Of a stretch of DNA of 64,000 bases, positions 8,295 through 17,028 are shown piece after piece (positions within the stretch are counted from its first letter, which is position 1; each line of letters begins with the position of its first letter). A program made the translations under genes and the position numbers. The stretch comes from Thiothrix subterranea (GTDB lineage Bacteria; Pseudomonadota; Gammaproteobacteria; Thiotrichales; Thiotrichaceae), in the NCBI RefSeq assembly GCF_016772315.1, contig NZ_CP053482.1, positions 682,001-746,000 of the forward strand. The letters run 5' to 3'. Under the pieces are notes generated by a model. It did no database searches, was not told the origin of the DNA, and saw only the letters and a program-made list of their open reading frames with translations.

Positions 8295-8642
8295 ATGAAA
8301 ATGGAAGCAGAAAAAAAAGCAAAATTATTAAGTGAAAAATATTTAAATAATAGTGCTGTCAGTTTTGAAACTGAACATTTCGATGATAGACAGTTAAACC
8401 CAAAAGGGTGGCAATACAAAAAATATGGCAATTCTACAAAAGGCAGAGACAAATTAGCGTACTGTAGAGAAAATATGAATTTAATGGAAGATAATGGTAG
8501 GTGTGCAAGAAATGATAGTGACCCACGGTATTATGAGAATTTAATATTTATGGATGATAATAGAGTGATTGAAGTAAAAACTAGCCCAAGTAGAAGTGGT
8601 AATTCTTGTTCGTACTCTTTTTTTACGGTAACTAAAAAATGA
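8295..8642 (+). CDS. Hypothetical protein of cassette B
   Basis: 115 residues, highly polar, with many Lys, Asn and Asp and no recognisable domain. The start ATG at 8295 is preceded by a weak GATGAG; the frame is open a little further upstream towards the MITE, so the N-terminus may once have been longer. The stop TGA is the first part of the attC core TGATAAC, which is typical of cassette genes. Function unknown. Confidence 0.55.
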   Translation: MKMEAEKKAKLLSEKYLNNSAVSFETEHFDDRQLNPKGWQYKKYGNSTKGRDKLAYCRENMNLMEDNGRCARNDSDPRYYENLIFMDDNRVIEVKTSPSRSGNSCSYSFFTVTKK

Positions 8643-8729
8643 TAACAAATCAATCAAGTTCGCCCACAAAAAAACCTGTGGGCTGAGACTCGGCATAAAG
8701 CGCCGATCCCCTTACTTCAAACGTTAAAT
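8640..8729 (+). other. attC-like site C
   Basis: It begins TGATAAC (8640-8646), the exact complement of GTTATCA that starts cassette B (8273-8279). It ends CTTACTTCAAACGTTAAAT, with the core GTTAAAT at 8723-8729, very like the right half of Vibrio-type attC sites. Between the cores are stems CCCACA/TGTGGG and CGGC/GCCG. Length is 90 bases, normal for attC. Confidence 0.7.
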
Positions 8730-8755
8730 TCGCAAGTCAGGAAGATCTTCGCTTA

Positions 8756-9265
8756 ATGAAAGAAGTGGAACGTATTCTTAGAGTAAATCATGCCGGTGAA
8801 TATGGAGCTATCAATATTTACAAGGCACAACTTTTTGTTGCTCGGATGTTTTACAAAGATATTGCGTCACAATTAGAGGAAATGCTTGCTCACGAAAAGG
8901 TACATTTCAACACTTTCAATAATCTATTGATTTCGCGATCAATTCGTCGCTGTTACGCAATCCATTTTTGGGCATTTGGTGGTTTTTCATTAGGCTTATT
9001 TACTGCTATTATTGGGCGCAATGCAATTTGGGTTTGCACCAACTCAATTGAAAGTACAGTGTTGCATCATCTTGAATGGCAATTAGAATTTTTAAGTAAA
9101 AATGATATTGAAGTTCATGCTGCGGTTTTAAGTATCAAAGCTGACGAAGAAGCTCATCAAGAGTTTGGTCAAACGAATGAAAATAGTTCTTTGGTCTACA
9201 AGCCAATATTTTATATTGTCAGGCGGGCTACAGAATTTGCAATTTGGCTTTCTACCAAGTTGTAA
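8756..9265 (+). CDS. Coq7-like di-iron protein in cassette C
   Basis: 169 residues. The pattern of a Coq7/demethoxyubiquinone hydroxylase-type four-helix di-iron carboxylate protein is clear: Glu15 in NHAGEYGA, E47-x-x-H50 (HEKVH), Glu99, and E131-x-x-H134 (DEEAH). Ordinary Coq7 hydroxylates demethoxyubiquinone in ubiquinone synthesis. This copy is shorter than the roughly 215-residue chromosomal type, is AT-rich and lies in a probable integron cassette, so its substrate may differ. The start is preceded by AGGAAGA, 27 bases after the attC core. A hydrophobic segment near residues 70-90 could associate with the membrane. Confidence 0.8.
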   Translation: MKEVERILRVNHAGEYGAINIYKAQLFVARMFYKDIASQLEEMLAHEKVHFNTFNNLLISRSIRRCYAIHFWAFGGFSLGLFTAIIGRNAIWVCTNSIESTVLHHLEWQLEFLSKNDIEVHAAVLSIKADEEAHQEFGQTNENSSLVYKPIFYIVRRATEFAIWLSTKL

Positions 9266-9266
9266 A

Positions 9267-9313
9267 ATTTAACAAGGCGGTCAACCATCGTTCCGCTTCG
9301 CTCCACTGGACAG
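9267..9313 (+). other. Truncated attC-like site D (left half only)
   Basis: It starts ATTTAAC (9267-9273), a perfect RYYYAAC and the exact complement of GTTAAAT that opens cassette C (8723-8729). It continues AAGGCGGTCAACC and a CGCTTCGC-type loop, but the expected right half with a GTT core is missing. The array seems to have been cut here. A small hairpin CCTCTA/TAGAGG follows at 9314-9330. Confidence 0.6.
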
Positions 9314-9413
9314 CCTCTATATTTTAGAGGAGGGAGTGCAGAAGATGAAAGGAATAGGGATAAGTATTGACCTATCGGGAATTAACAAGCTGAGATGAAA
9401 AGCAACAAGCAAC

Positions 9414-9773
9414 TTATTTTTTTGCCAACCGATACCCCAACCCCGCCAACGCCAAAAACCACACAATACTCGCCCCGGTCGGCAAATCCAGCCACGCCGA
9501 CACCGCAATCCCCGCCGCATAACCCAACACCCCCAACCCAAAAGCCGGAAGCAACGCAGGCTGCTCTTGCGCTTTGCCCATCACCGCCAATGCCGGAATC
9601 ACCAAACTGGCAAACACCAAATACACCCCGACGATTTGCACCGAAAACGTAATCACCACCGCGAACACCAGATAAAAAGTGCGCCGCGCAAACAGCCGAG
9701 GCAACCAGTGCGGAAACTGCCACACCACCAGTGCAGGCGCGAGGATGGAAAGCTGTAACCACCAATCTATCCG
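9414..9773 (-). pseudogene. C-terminal remnant of Zn/Mn ABC transporter permease
   Basis: About 120 codons without a proper start. The translation (FAVVITFSVQIVGVYLVFAS, then LPTGASIVW) matches the last helices of ZnuB/AztB-type metal permeases. The first half of the gene is absent. The frame is joined directly to the stop codon of a substrate-binding protein tail, so an internal deletion has removed the middle of the operon. Confidence 0.65.
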
Positions 9774-9962
9774 CTACCTCTGCACGCTGGTCAGGCGTTG
9801 GATAATGTCATCAAACAGCGTAAACAAATCGGTCGCTGCTGGTGTGCCGCCCACCGTAGACGGCAACATCACCACCGGAATCCCCGCTTTTAATGCGGTC
9901 GTTGACGCTAATGGACAAGCAGGCTCCTGCATTAACCACAAACTTGCGCCAAACCCGATTTT
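9774..9962 (-). pseudogene. C-terminal remnant of Zn/Mn ABC substrate-binding protein
   Basis: About 62 codons ending at a TAG. The segment VVMLPSTVGGT followed by ATDLFTLFDDIIQRL is the usual end of ZnuA-like proteins of this type. A stop codon lies directly upstream in frame, so only the tail is left. With the adjacent permease tail it documents loss of a metal uptake system. Confidence 0.5.
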
Positions 9963-10012
9963 CTAGGATTCTGTCCGCCAAGCCGTGATTAATCCGCAGG
10001 AGCACCGTCAAC

Positions 10013-10786
10013 ATGGAACCTACTTTCACCCGTAAAAGCACCGAATGGGGCGGGGCGCTTGCCGCTTTCGTGTTGATGGTGTTGGTCAATGCGCTATCGA
10101 ATGTCATTCCCCTCGGCGGTCAAACGCAGAAGGACATTTCCGATAAATACCCCACTTTATTCACGCCGGATGGTTTTACGTTTTCTATCTGGGGCGTGAT
10201 TTATCTCAGCCTGGCCGGATTTGTGATCTATCAGGCACTCCCCGCGCAACGCCACAACACCTTGGTATCGAACGTTACCCGGCTGTTCATTCTCACCTGC
10301 ATCGCGAATATCGTCTGGTTATTTTGCTGGCACTACGAACAGCTCTGGTTATCGTTGCTGGTGATGGTCGTTTTACTCGTGCTGTTGGTGAAGATTTACC
10401 GCACGTTGGGGATTGCTACCCAACCTGTCACCTGGACACAACACCTGTTGTTAGTGCTGCCCTTCAGCCTTTATACCGGCTGGATTACGGTTGCCACCAT
10501 CGCCAATCTCACCATCGTGCAACAAGCAATGGGGTGGGAAAATGCCGGTTTGGATGCGATCAATTGGACATTACTGAAACTCGCCATTGCGGCAGTCATC
10601 AGCGCCATCGTCATTTTAAAACGCCATGATATGATCTACGGCTTGGTGATTGCTTGGGCGGCTTACGGGATTATGAGCAAACAAAGTGGCACACCCGAAA
10701 TCGCCAGTGCCGCCTTGCTGCTGGTTGCCGTGGCGGTGATGCTGGTGGCGTATCAAGGCGTTTCCCAGTTATGGAAATCACCTTGA
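10013..10786 (+). CDS. TspO/MBR-related tryptophan-rich membrane protein
   Basis: 257 residues with about seven hydrophobic helices. The segment FTFSIWGVIYLSLAGFVIYQ and the Trp-rich core (NIVWLFCWHYEQLW) fit the tryptophan-rich sensory protein group related to TspO/MBR, although the protein is longer than the 150-residue classical TspO. Classical members bind tetrapyrroles; whether this one does is not shown. It stands alone, downstream of the transporter remnants and convergent with selO. Confidence 0.7.
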   Translation: MEPTFTRKSTEWGGALAAFVLMVLVNALSNVIPLGGQTQKDISDKYPTLFTPDGFTFSIWGVIYLSLAGFVIYQALPAQRHNTLVSNVTRLFILTCIANIVWLFCWHYEQLWLSLLVMVVLLVLLVKIYRTLGIATQPVTWTQHLLLVLPFSLYTGWITVATIANLTIVQQAMGWENAGLDAINWTLLKLAIAAVISAIVILKRHDMIYGLVIAWAAYGIMSKQSGTPEIASAALLLVAVAVMLVAYQGVSQLWKSP

Positions 10787-10835
10787 CTTCAGAACATTAG
10801 CTGACCAAACGGTTGAGAAACCTAACAGTGCCGGA

Positions 10836-12581
10836 TCAAGAGGAACAGCTATAGTGCGACACGCCGCCAGCGTTAAAAAACACAGTTGGTTTCAGGCAGT
10901 AGTACCTGTCTTCCTCTGCTTGTGCTTGCTCATCATAGGGGTTGCTCAGTACGGCTTGCAGCTCTTTGATCAACGTGTAGTCACCCTGCATGGCTTGTTG
11001 ATAGGCAGGGACAATCAACCACTCCCGCCATGCGTATTTGGGGTTAGTCCGTTTCATCTTTTTTGATATTTCAGCCAAATCACCGTCGTTGATCACGAGA
11101 TCACGCCAGCTTGTTAGCCAGGATTGCCATTGCTCATCGAGTTGCGATGAAGTCTTGACATAAAAGCTCTTTTTCAATGCTGAAATATCGTCCGGGATAT
11201 GGGATAACTCGCGGAAGAAAAGGGTGTAATCCACCGCTGAGTCAGCCATTAACTGCATCAACTGCTTGAAAAGTGTTGGTTGGAATTCAGTCAAGCCCAG
11301 TTTGGCTGCCCACATCTGTTGAATCTGTTTTTGCATGGTCTCTGCAAAATCGTGACGTATCTGGTCGAACCGTTCTAAAGCTTCAGCGTCTTTCGCCAGC
11401 AGCGGCCTCACCGATTTCCAGAACATGTGATAATTAGTCTCTGCTGCGTTTGGCTGGTTGAAAAATGAAAAGTGCTGCCCACCGCCCGTCCAAGGCTGAA
11501 ATTCAGGGTCAAAAATTTCACAAAATCCAAAGGGGCCATAATCGAGGGTGAAGCCACCTGCGGCACAGTTGTCACTGTTAAAATTCCCTTGGCAGTAACC
11601 AACCCGTAGCCAATTAGCCACCAGTGACGTAAGACGCTGGCGAAATAACCTAGCCAGCTCAACCAACTGATCTGCAAAAGCAAGAATCTGATTAATATCG
11701 CTTTTGTATTCCCGCTCAATCAGATGCGACACAATCATTCTCAACTCTCCCAATGCTGTTGGATGCGCATGACTGCGGGCGCGACGGGCAAATAACTCCA
11801 ACTGACCAACACGCAAAAAAGAGGGTGCAACGCGCGTTGAAATAGCCACAGGATTATCCACCATAATATCGGGGTCAGTGGAGTGGGAATCCTGAGAATA
11901 CCAGGGTCGGGTAACGGTTTCGGCTTTGGAAACATACAGCGTCAAAGAGCGCGAGGTCGGCACACCCAAAGCGTGCATGTAATCTTGCGCTAGGAACTCC
12001 CGCACACTGGAACGCAGCACTGCACGCCCGTCGCCACCACGGCAATAAGGCGTCCGGCCACCGCCTTTCAATTGCATTTCCCAGCGCTGGCCATTGATGA
12101 TGCCTTCAAACACGGATATTGCCCTGCCATCACCATAAGCATTACCCGTGCCGAACGGGCATTGCCGGGTATATTCGGTGCCATAAATCGACAGTGCGTA
12201 ACCTGTCGCCCAGCCTACCTGACGCATAGGCTTCTGCGCCGCAGAGAGATCGCCGGAAAATACCTGGCGAAATTTTTCATCCAGCGTCAGCTCATCACTC
12301 AACCCAAGTTCCTTGAAAAAAGTGCTGCTGTGGGTTACGTATTCCGGGTCTGGAAGCGGCGTGGGTGTCACAAGCACGAAGTGACCGGAAAAAACCTGAC
12401 GGGCACGGTGATCATGACCATCGCTTATAGCGTCAGGGTCGGCATTCAAGGTATCCATCAGGGAATAATCTGCCAAGTGCGCAAATTCATCGAAGCTTGT
12501 TACGCAGGACTCAGCAGAGGGTTTGGATGAATATAACATGGTTACTAACACCGGTAGATTGTTGGGAAAAGCTAACACCAT
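10836..12581 (-). CDS. selO: Protein adenylyltransferase SelO (YdiU family)
   Basis: 581 residues. SelO is a pseudokinase-fold enzyme that transfers AMP from ATP to Ser/Thr/Tyr of proteins involved in redox balance. Seen: the nucleotide-binding region [20 protein letters not shown], the conserved stretch around [20 protein letters not shown], and a C-terminal Cys-Ser-Ser, the redox-active end conserved in the family (selenocysteine in animals, Cys here). The start at 12581 has no clear ribosome-binding site; an in-frame ATG at 12539 is an alternative. Confidence 0.92.
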   Translation of the reverse strand: MVLAFPNNLPVLVTMLYSSKPSAESCVTSFDEFAHLADYSLMDTLNADPDAISDGHDHRARQVFSGHFVLVTPTPLPDPEYVTHSSTFFKELGLSDELTLDEKFRQVFSGDLSAAQKPMRQVGWATGYALSIYGTEYTRQCPFGTGNAYGDGRAISVFEGIINGQRWEMQLKGGGRTPYCRGGDGRAVLRSSVREFLAQDYMHALGVPTSRSLTLYVSKAETVTRPWYSQDSHSTDPDIMVDNPVAISTRVAPSFLRVGQLELFARRARSHAHPTALGELRMIVSHLIEREYKSDINQILAFADQLVELARLFRQRLTSLVANWLRVGYCQGNFNSDNCAAGGFTLDYGPFGFCEIFDPEFQPWTGGGQHFSFFNQPNAAETNYHMFWKSVRPLLAKDAEALERFDQIRHDFAETMQKQIQQMWAAKLGLTEFQPTLFKQLMQLMADSAVDYTLFFRELSHIPDDISALKKSFYVKTSSQLDEQWQSWLTSWRDLVINDGDLAEISKKMKRTNPKYAWREWLIVPAYQQAMQGDYTLIKELQAVLSNPYDEQAQAEEDRYYCLKPTVFFNAGGVSHYSCSS

Positions 12582-12735
12582 ATTAACCGAAGCTGCCCGG
12601 GGGAATGAGAAAGCACACTTCTGTCAGGCCAACCATGCAACATTTTTTCCGTAAGCCATCACCCCCAAGCAGCAAAAACAGATAGCCCGTTATTTTCATT
12701 TCGTTATATAGTCTCAGACCGCATTATTATCGGCA

Positions 12736-12806
12736 GGGTGCTGGCATTTACCCGCCGTTCCTTTCCGCTGACGCCGCTGGTGTACGGACTGATCCTGTTC
12801 CAATAA
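12736..12806 (+). pseudogene. Possible DUF2238 (YjdF-like) membrane protein remnant
   Basis: A short open stretch ends FPLTPLVYGLILFQ and then stops. The pattern resembles one helix of DUF2238 membrane proteins. Nothing else of the gene remains between selO and the next gene. Recognition rests on about 20 residues only. Confidence 0.3.
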
Positions 12807-12823
12807 TATAAGGCGCAACTGTC

Positions 12824-13819
12824 ATGCTTTTCACCACTTCACCCGACGCTTTCAAAACCCGCTTTGCCGACGGTTTACAGAACATGCTCACGCCCGACGG
12901 CTTGGGCGCGTTTATCTTGGTACTCGCCAACAGTATGCAAGACGCAGGATTACGCGAACAACTCGCCACACCTTTACGCGAGACGTTTGCACAACTGCAA
13001 CAGCGCAAGCCTGACGGCCCGGTGGATGATGTCGCCACCGTCGCGGCGCTGCTGAAAACCGGCATCGAGATTTTTTCCGGCTGGGAACACGCACGCGCTG
13101 AACCGTGGGAATTGGTGATAAACCCATTACGGAGTCTGCGCCCAGCGCGGGTATCGAGCGAAGTCTTCAGCGAATTGTTCCAACCCTTTGCAGCGGACAA
13201 ATTTCACTTCAACAAACCCTTTCTGCGCCCCGAAATCTTGTGGGAAGGCACAGCGGAAGGCATGAATTTACGGGTGTTCTACAACAAGTTTCCGTTTGCA
13301 CCTTGGCACACGCTGATCGTGCCTGAACCGCAAGCCACCTTGCCGCAATTCCTGACACAACCCTACCATGAACGCATCATGGCGCTGGCTGCCAGCACCG
13401 CCACCTACCTACCGGGGTTTGGGATAGCATTCAATAGTGTCGGCGCGTATGCCTCGGTTAATCAACTGCATTTTCAGGGATTTATTCGCCCATCACGCTT
13501 TCCGGTGGAAGCAGCGCAATGGCAGCATAACGGCGGCACACAAGCCTACCCGTTGCACTGCTGGCGGGCGGATTCTGCGCAAGCAGCGTGGGAAATCATT
13601 GCAGCATTGCATCAGGCTAACCAACCTTACAACCTGTTGTATCGGGCTGAAAGTTGTTACATCCTGCCACGCAAAGGGCAAGGCACGGTGAGCCTACCGG
13701 ATTGGTTACAAGGCATTGGTTGGCACGAGCTGTGTGGCGTGTTTAACTTGGTGGATAGATCAGCGGCAACGATGCACAGCACGGTATTTTCGGATCAGCT
13801 ATCACTGCTAACTGCTTGA
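12824..13819 (+). CDS. HIT-superfamily GGP/Ap4A-phosphorylase-like protein
   Basis: 331 residues, cytoplasmic. A small helical domain (1-130) is followed by a GalT/GDP-hexose phosphorylase-like core: FNKFPFAPWHTLIVPEP and the modified histidine motif VNQLHFQGF (about residues 213-221), which corresponds to the HxHxH-type nucleotidyl site of this superfamily. The reaction may be phosphorolysis or hydrolysis of a nucleotide compound; the substrate is unknown. It lies beside iron genes, and a shortened second copy follows hmuS at 26.2 kb, which links it to the heme locus. Confidence 0.6.
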   Translation: MLFTTSPDAFKTRFADGLQNMLTPDGLGAFILVLANSMQDAGLREQLATPLRETFAQLQQRKPDGPVDDVATVAALLKTGIEIFSGWEHARAEPWELVINPLRSLRPARVSSEVFSELFQPFAADKFHFNKPFLRPEILWEGTAEGMNLRVFYNKFPFAPWHTLIVPEPQATLPQFLTQPYHERIMALAASTATYLPGFGIAFNSVGAYASVNQLHFQGFIRPSRFPVEAAQWQHNGGTQAYPLHCWRADSAQAAWEIIAALHQANQPYNLLYRAESCYILPRKGQGTVSLPDWLQGIGWHELCGVFNLVDRSAATMHSTVFSDQLSLLTA

Positions 13820-13839
13820 GACCAGAACTGCATACATTT

Positions 13840-14970
13840 TTATTTGAGCAAATGTTCATAACGCTGATCCGTCAGCGTCTTCATAAACGCCACCAACGCA
13901 TCCACCTCCGCATCTTTCAAAGCAGATGCTTGAAATTCATCGGTTTGTAAGGCGAGATTACCTGCGACTTCCGGCACATCCCACGGTTTGCTAGTTTCCG
14001 GGTTGAGGGTGCGCTGCGCATTATTAAACTTGTCGTAAAACAATACAACGGTACGCAAATCGGCAAACACGCCATTGTGCATATACGGCGCAGTCACTGC
14101 GACATTGCGCAAGGTTGGCACTTTGAATTTGCCCGCCGCTGTGGGGTCGCTAATGTCGGGGTGTGCCAACAAACCTTGATCAACGAAATCCTTAGCCTTG
14201 CCATTCGCCGCCCGTACCGCGTGATTGGTCGGCACTCCCAAGTTGTGGTACTCGTAATTGCTGAAGGTTTCGCCCTCACTACCGGGAAAGGCTTTCACCT
14301 GATGGCAGCGGTTGCAATTGGTGAACTGCTGGGAAAAGAACAAGGATTCACCCAACGATTCCTGATCCGTCAGTTCGACCTCCCCTTTCAAATAGCGGTC
14401 ATATTTGGAATCAAACGGCGCGAACAGCTCGGTTTTTTCAAACTCACCCAAACTTTCCGCCATTGCCGCGTAAGCCGTTTCCGGCGTGTCGAAAACACTT
14501 GCGCCGAAAAGCTGTTTGAACGCGCTAACGTAATCCTGATTTTCCTGCAAACGCGCCACCACGCTCGCTTTGTCCGGCATCCCCATTTCCACCGGATTCA
14601 GTGGCGGCTCGCCCGCCTGCCCAGCTAAATCGTTCTCGCGCCCATCCAGAAATTGCCCACCGATATAGTTACCCGCTTTGTTCTGGTGAAAATCTGGGCT
14701 GAATTTGGCGTAAGTTGCTGTTGGTGCATTGCGATCCCCCAAGGATTTGCCGTCATCGCCCAAGGAAACCGCTTTACCCACCGCTGTGCTGCGATTATCC
14801 ACGAAACCGTGTTCAGGATTGTGGCAAGTGGCGCAAGATTGCGTGCGGTTTTTCGATAGATTCACGTCAGAAAACAGCTTTTCGCCCAAGGCGGCTTTGG
14901 TATTGAGGGGAGGATTAGCAGCAATGGCAGTTGATGCCAAGCACAATAAGCAGAAAAAAAGAAGGCGCAT
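13840..14970 (-). CDS. Di-heme cytochrome c peroxidase family protein (MauG/CcpA type)
   Basis: 376 residues with a signal peptide (cleavage near residue 18), so periplasmic. There are two c-type heme sites, Cys46-x-x-Cys49-His50 (CATCH) and Cys219-x-x-Cys222-His223 (CNRCH), each in its own cytochrome domain, plus the conserved VPTLRNVAVTAPYMHNG. These enzymes reduce hydrogen peroxide with electrons from small cytochromes. A probable Fur box upstream (15007-15025) suggests induction by iron limitation. Confidence 0.9.
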   Translation of the reverse strand: MRLLFFCLLCLASTAIAANPPLNTKAALGEKLFSDVNLSKNRTQSCATCHNPEHGFVDNRSTAVGKAVSLGDDGKSLGDRNAPTATYAKFSPDFHQNKAGNYIGGQFLDGRENDLAGQAGEPPLNPVEMGMPDKASVVARLQENQDYVSAFKQLFGASVFDTPETAYAAMAESLGEFEKTELFAPFDSKYDRYLKGEVELTDQESLGESLFFSQQFTNCNRCHQVKAFPGSEGETFSNYEYHNLGVPTNHAVRAANGKAKDFVDQGLLAHPDISDPTAAGKFKVPTLRNVAVTAPYMHNGVFADLRTVVLFYDKFNNAQRTLNPETSKPWDVPEVAGNLALQTDEFQASALKDAEVDALVAFMKTLTDQRYEHLLK

Positions 14971-15006
14971 GGTGTGGCTTTCAGTGATTACAAAGCCTGT
15001 AATATA

Positions 15007-15025
15007 AATGAGAATGCTTTACATA
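15007..15025. promoter_or_regulatory. Probable Fur box upstream of cytochrome c peroxidase
   Basis: AATGAGAATGCTTTACATA lies 37 bases before the peroxidase start and resembles the Fur consensus GATAATGATAATCATTATC, notably in its AATGAGAAT half. Confidence 0.55.
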
Positions 15026-15103
15026 ACAATATGGAAAATCCCTGTCTGGGTAATGCGCCGCATCCGAAGACCGCGTGTGCCTGAACAGAGTATGGGAGGG
15101 AAC

Positions 15104-15571
15104 TTACATCTGTGACTGTAAATAGTTCTGCAAGCCGATTTTGTCAATCAAACCCAGTTGCTTTTCCAGATAATAGGCATGATCTTGCTCGGTGTCATCC
15201 AGTTGGCTACGCAGCATTTCGCGGGTGACGTAATCTTGCTCTTCTTCGCAGATGTTCATCGCCGCCTTCAGCGCACCCACCACATGGTATTCCAGCGCAA
15301 GGTCATTCTTAAACATGCTGGGCACATCGGAACCCACATTCAGGCTGTCTTGATTGTTCAGATCCGGCACACCTTCGAGGAAGAGGATACGGCGAATAAT
15401 GGCATCGGCATGGGCACTTTCTTCCTGACGTTCATGCTCGTAATGTTCAAACAACTTGGTCAAGCCCCAGTCGTCACACATGCGCGAATGGATGAAATAT
15501 TGGTCGCGTGCTGCCAATTCACCCGCTAACAGGGTTTTCAGCACGTCGATAACGCGGTCGTTTCCTTTCAT
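15104..15571 (-). CDS. bfr: Bacterioferritin, ferroxidase-type subunit
   Basis: 155 residues, four-helix ferritin fold. Compared by eye with E. coli Bfr, all ferroxidase ligands are kept: Glu18 ([11 protein letters not shown]), Glu51 and His54 (EESAHAD), Glu94, and Glu127/His130 (TEQDH). The heme-ligating Met52 is replaced by Ser. It should oxidise Fe2+ but not bind heme by itself. It lies 12 bases downstream of a second bfr gene with the opposite defect. The start has AAGGAGA 8 bases upstream. Confidence 0.93.
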   Translation of the reverse strand: MKGNDRVIDVLKTLLAGELAARDQYFIHSRMCDDWGLTKLFEHYEHERQEESAHADAIIRRILFLEGVPDLNNQDSLNVGSDVPSMFKNDLALEYHVVGALKAAMNICEEEQDYVTREMLRSQLDDTEQDHAYYLEKQLGLIDKIGLQNYLQSQM

Positions 15572-15583
15572 AATGTCGTCTCC

Positions 15584-16054
15584 TTATGCGTTCATCATGG
15601 ATTGTAAATAATTGGGCAAACCGGCATTCTGGATTGCCCATTGCTGGGATTCCAACCAGTCGATTTGCTCTTCTTCCTCTTCAAGGATTTCTTGCAGCAT
15701 GTCGCGGCTTACGTAATCCTGCGCTTGTTCACACGCCGCAATCACACTGCGCAATTCAGCCACCACTTCACCCGCTAAACGTAAATCGTTGGCGATGATT
15801 TCCGGCACATCTTCGCCAAGATACAGCTTGCCAAGGTCTTGCAGATTGGGCAGTGCTTCCAGAAACAGGATACGTTCGATCAGCTCGTCCGCCTGTTTCA
15901 TGGCGTTAATGGAACGCTTGTATTCGTGCTTGTTGAAACCTTCCAAGCCCCAGTTTTTACACATGCGGGCGTGCAGGAAGTATTGGTTGATCGCCGTCAA
16001 CTGGCTGCGTAGCGCCAGATTCAGCGAACGGTTGATGTCGGGATTTCCTTTCAT
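15584..16054 (-). CDS. bfr: Bacterioferritin, heme-binding subunit lacking ferroxidase ligands
   Basis: 156 residues from the ATG at 16054 (CAGGAGA upstream; the longer frame has no ribosome-binding site). It begins MKGNPDINRSL like E. coli Bfr and keeps the heme ligand Met52 (NAMKQAD). The ferroxidase site is gone: position 18 is Gln, 51 Ala, 54 Gln, 94 Gly and 130 Gln. It should therefore serve as heme carrier or structural subunit in a mixed 24-mer with the neighbouring subunit, as known for BfrA/BfrB pairs in Neisseria and Magnetospirillum. It is first in the operon, behind the divergent Fur-box region. Confidence 0.92.
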   Translation of the reverse strand: MKGNPDINRSLNLALRSQLTAINQYFLHARMCKNWGLEGFNKHEYKRSINAMKQADELIERILFLEALPNLQDLGKLYLGEDVPEIIANDLRLAGEVVAELRSVIAACEQAQDYVSRDMLQEILEEEEEQIDWLESQQWAIQNAGLPNYLQSMMNA

Positions 16055-16216
16055 CGCTATTATCTCCTGATTGTTTGTGTGATTTATAGTTGCGTGGAAG
16101 TCAATGCTACCGTTCAACAAGCATTGAAGCAATTACATATTTTCTTTGTGTAACAATAACTTAAGTAACAATTATCAAAATCATTCCCAATAACACCGAT
16201 TTCACTTGCCAAAATA

Positions 16217-16235
16217 AATGAGAATCAATATTATT
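16217..16235. promoter_or_regulatory. Probable Fur box in the divergent bfr / nitroreductase region
   Basis: AATGAGAATCAATATTATT, with a second AT-rich candidate near 16171 (ATTATCAAAATCATT). Both lie in the 263-base gap between the divergent bfr operon and the nitroreductase-like gene, so iron could control both sides. Confidence 0.55.
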
Positions 16236-16317
16236 ATTGACAAGTCGCTCCCCTCACGTAAGCCACCTCTCCTACTAGCCAGCGTGTTTTTTACACCCCT
16301 ATACCAGAGGATTGGTC

Positions 16318-17028
16318 ATGACCTACCTGCACTCCATTTTCAAACCCAAGGATATGGCGTTGGCACTGGCAGTGGATCGCGTCATCCGCAACCGCCGCAC
16401 ACGAAAAGTGTTAGGCCACCTGCATTCCCCTGCCGTTATTCCCCACGGCTTCACCGAAAAAGTGGAAGAAGCCGTGCGCATCGCCGGTTGGGCACCGTTC
16501 CATTTCCCCGCCAATAAAATTCACCGTCAGAATGAACTTGATTCATGCGTCCCTTGGCGTTTTTACGCGCTGGATCAAGCCAGTTGCCTGACCTTGGCAC
16601 AGTGCCTGCTGGATAACGGCGCGGGCAATGTGACCGAAGATTCCACCATTATCCGCATGTTAGCCGCTGCCGGTTCGGTGGTGTTAAGCACCTGGCTGCC
16701 CGAACCGGATCACAGCAGCAAAGCGCAACACATGAACGAAGAACACCTTGCCGGTGCTGCCGCCGCCGTCCAAAACCTGTTACTGGCAGGCGAAGCCCGC
16801 GATCTGCAAACCTATTGGTCTAGCGGTGGCGTGTTAGCCTCCAGCGAATGTTTCAAGCTGTGCGGCATCCCCACAGAACAAAAATTATTGGGCGCAATTT
16901 TCATGTTCCCGCCCCAACCAGACAGTGCCGCAGACATTCACGAAGGCAAATTGCGCAACCAACGCGGCACACCGGATAGCTGGCGCACGTGGGTGTCATT
17001 GAGCAAACCACAGGAGCAAGCTGCATGA
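16318..17028 (+). CDS. Nitroreductase-like flavoprotein
   Basis: About 236 residues from the ATG at 16318 (AGAGGA upstream). The layout fits nitroreductase-like FMN proteins: an Arg-rich N-terminal RNRRTRKV, EAVRIAGWAPFHF, and a C-terminal AAAAVQNLLLAGEARDLQTYW that lines the FMN site in relatives. The substrate is unknown. The stop overlaps the next gene's ATG as ATGA, so it forms a tight pair with the GCS2-like ligase. It stands between bacterioferritin and the heme receptor genes and probably belongs to the Fur regulon. Confidence 0.7.
   Translation: MTYLHSIFKPKDMALALAVDRVIRNRRTRKVLGHLHSPAVIPHGFTEKVEEAVRIAGWAPFHFPANKIHRQNELDSCVPWRFYALDQASCLTLAQCLLDNGAGNVTEDSTIIRMLAAAGSVVLSTWLPEPDHSSKAQHMNEEHLAGAAAAVQNLLLAGEARDLQTYWSSGGVLASSECFKLCGIPTEQKLLGAIFMFPPQPDSAADIHEGKLRNQRGTPDSWRTWVSLSKPQEQAA

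Noticed and set aside
9395-9758. Proline/threonine-rich frames on the plus strand
   Set aside because: They are mirror frames of the permease remnant on the minus strand; the plus-strand composition follows from its Gly/Val-rich helices.
10836-10900. Selenocysteine in SelO
   Set aside because: The C-terminal residue of the motif is encoded by a Cys codon (CSS), with no in-frame TGA before the real stop.
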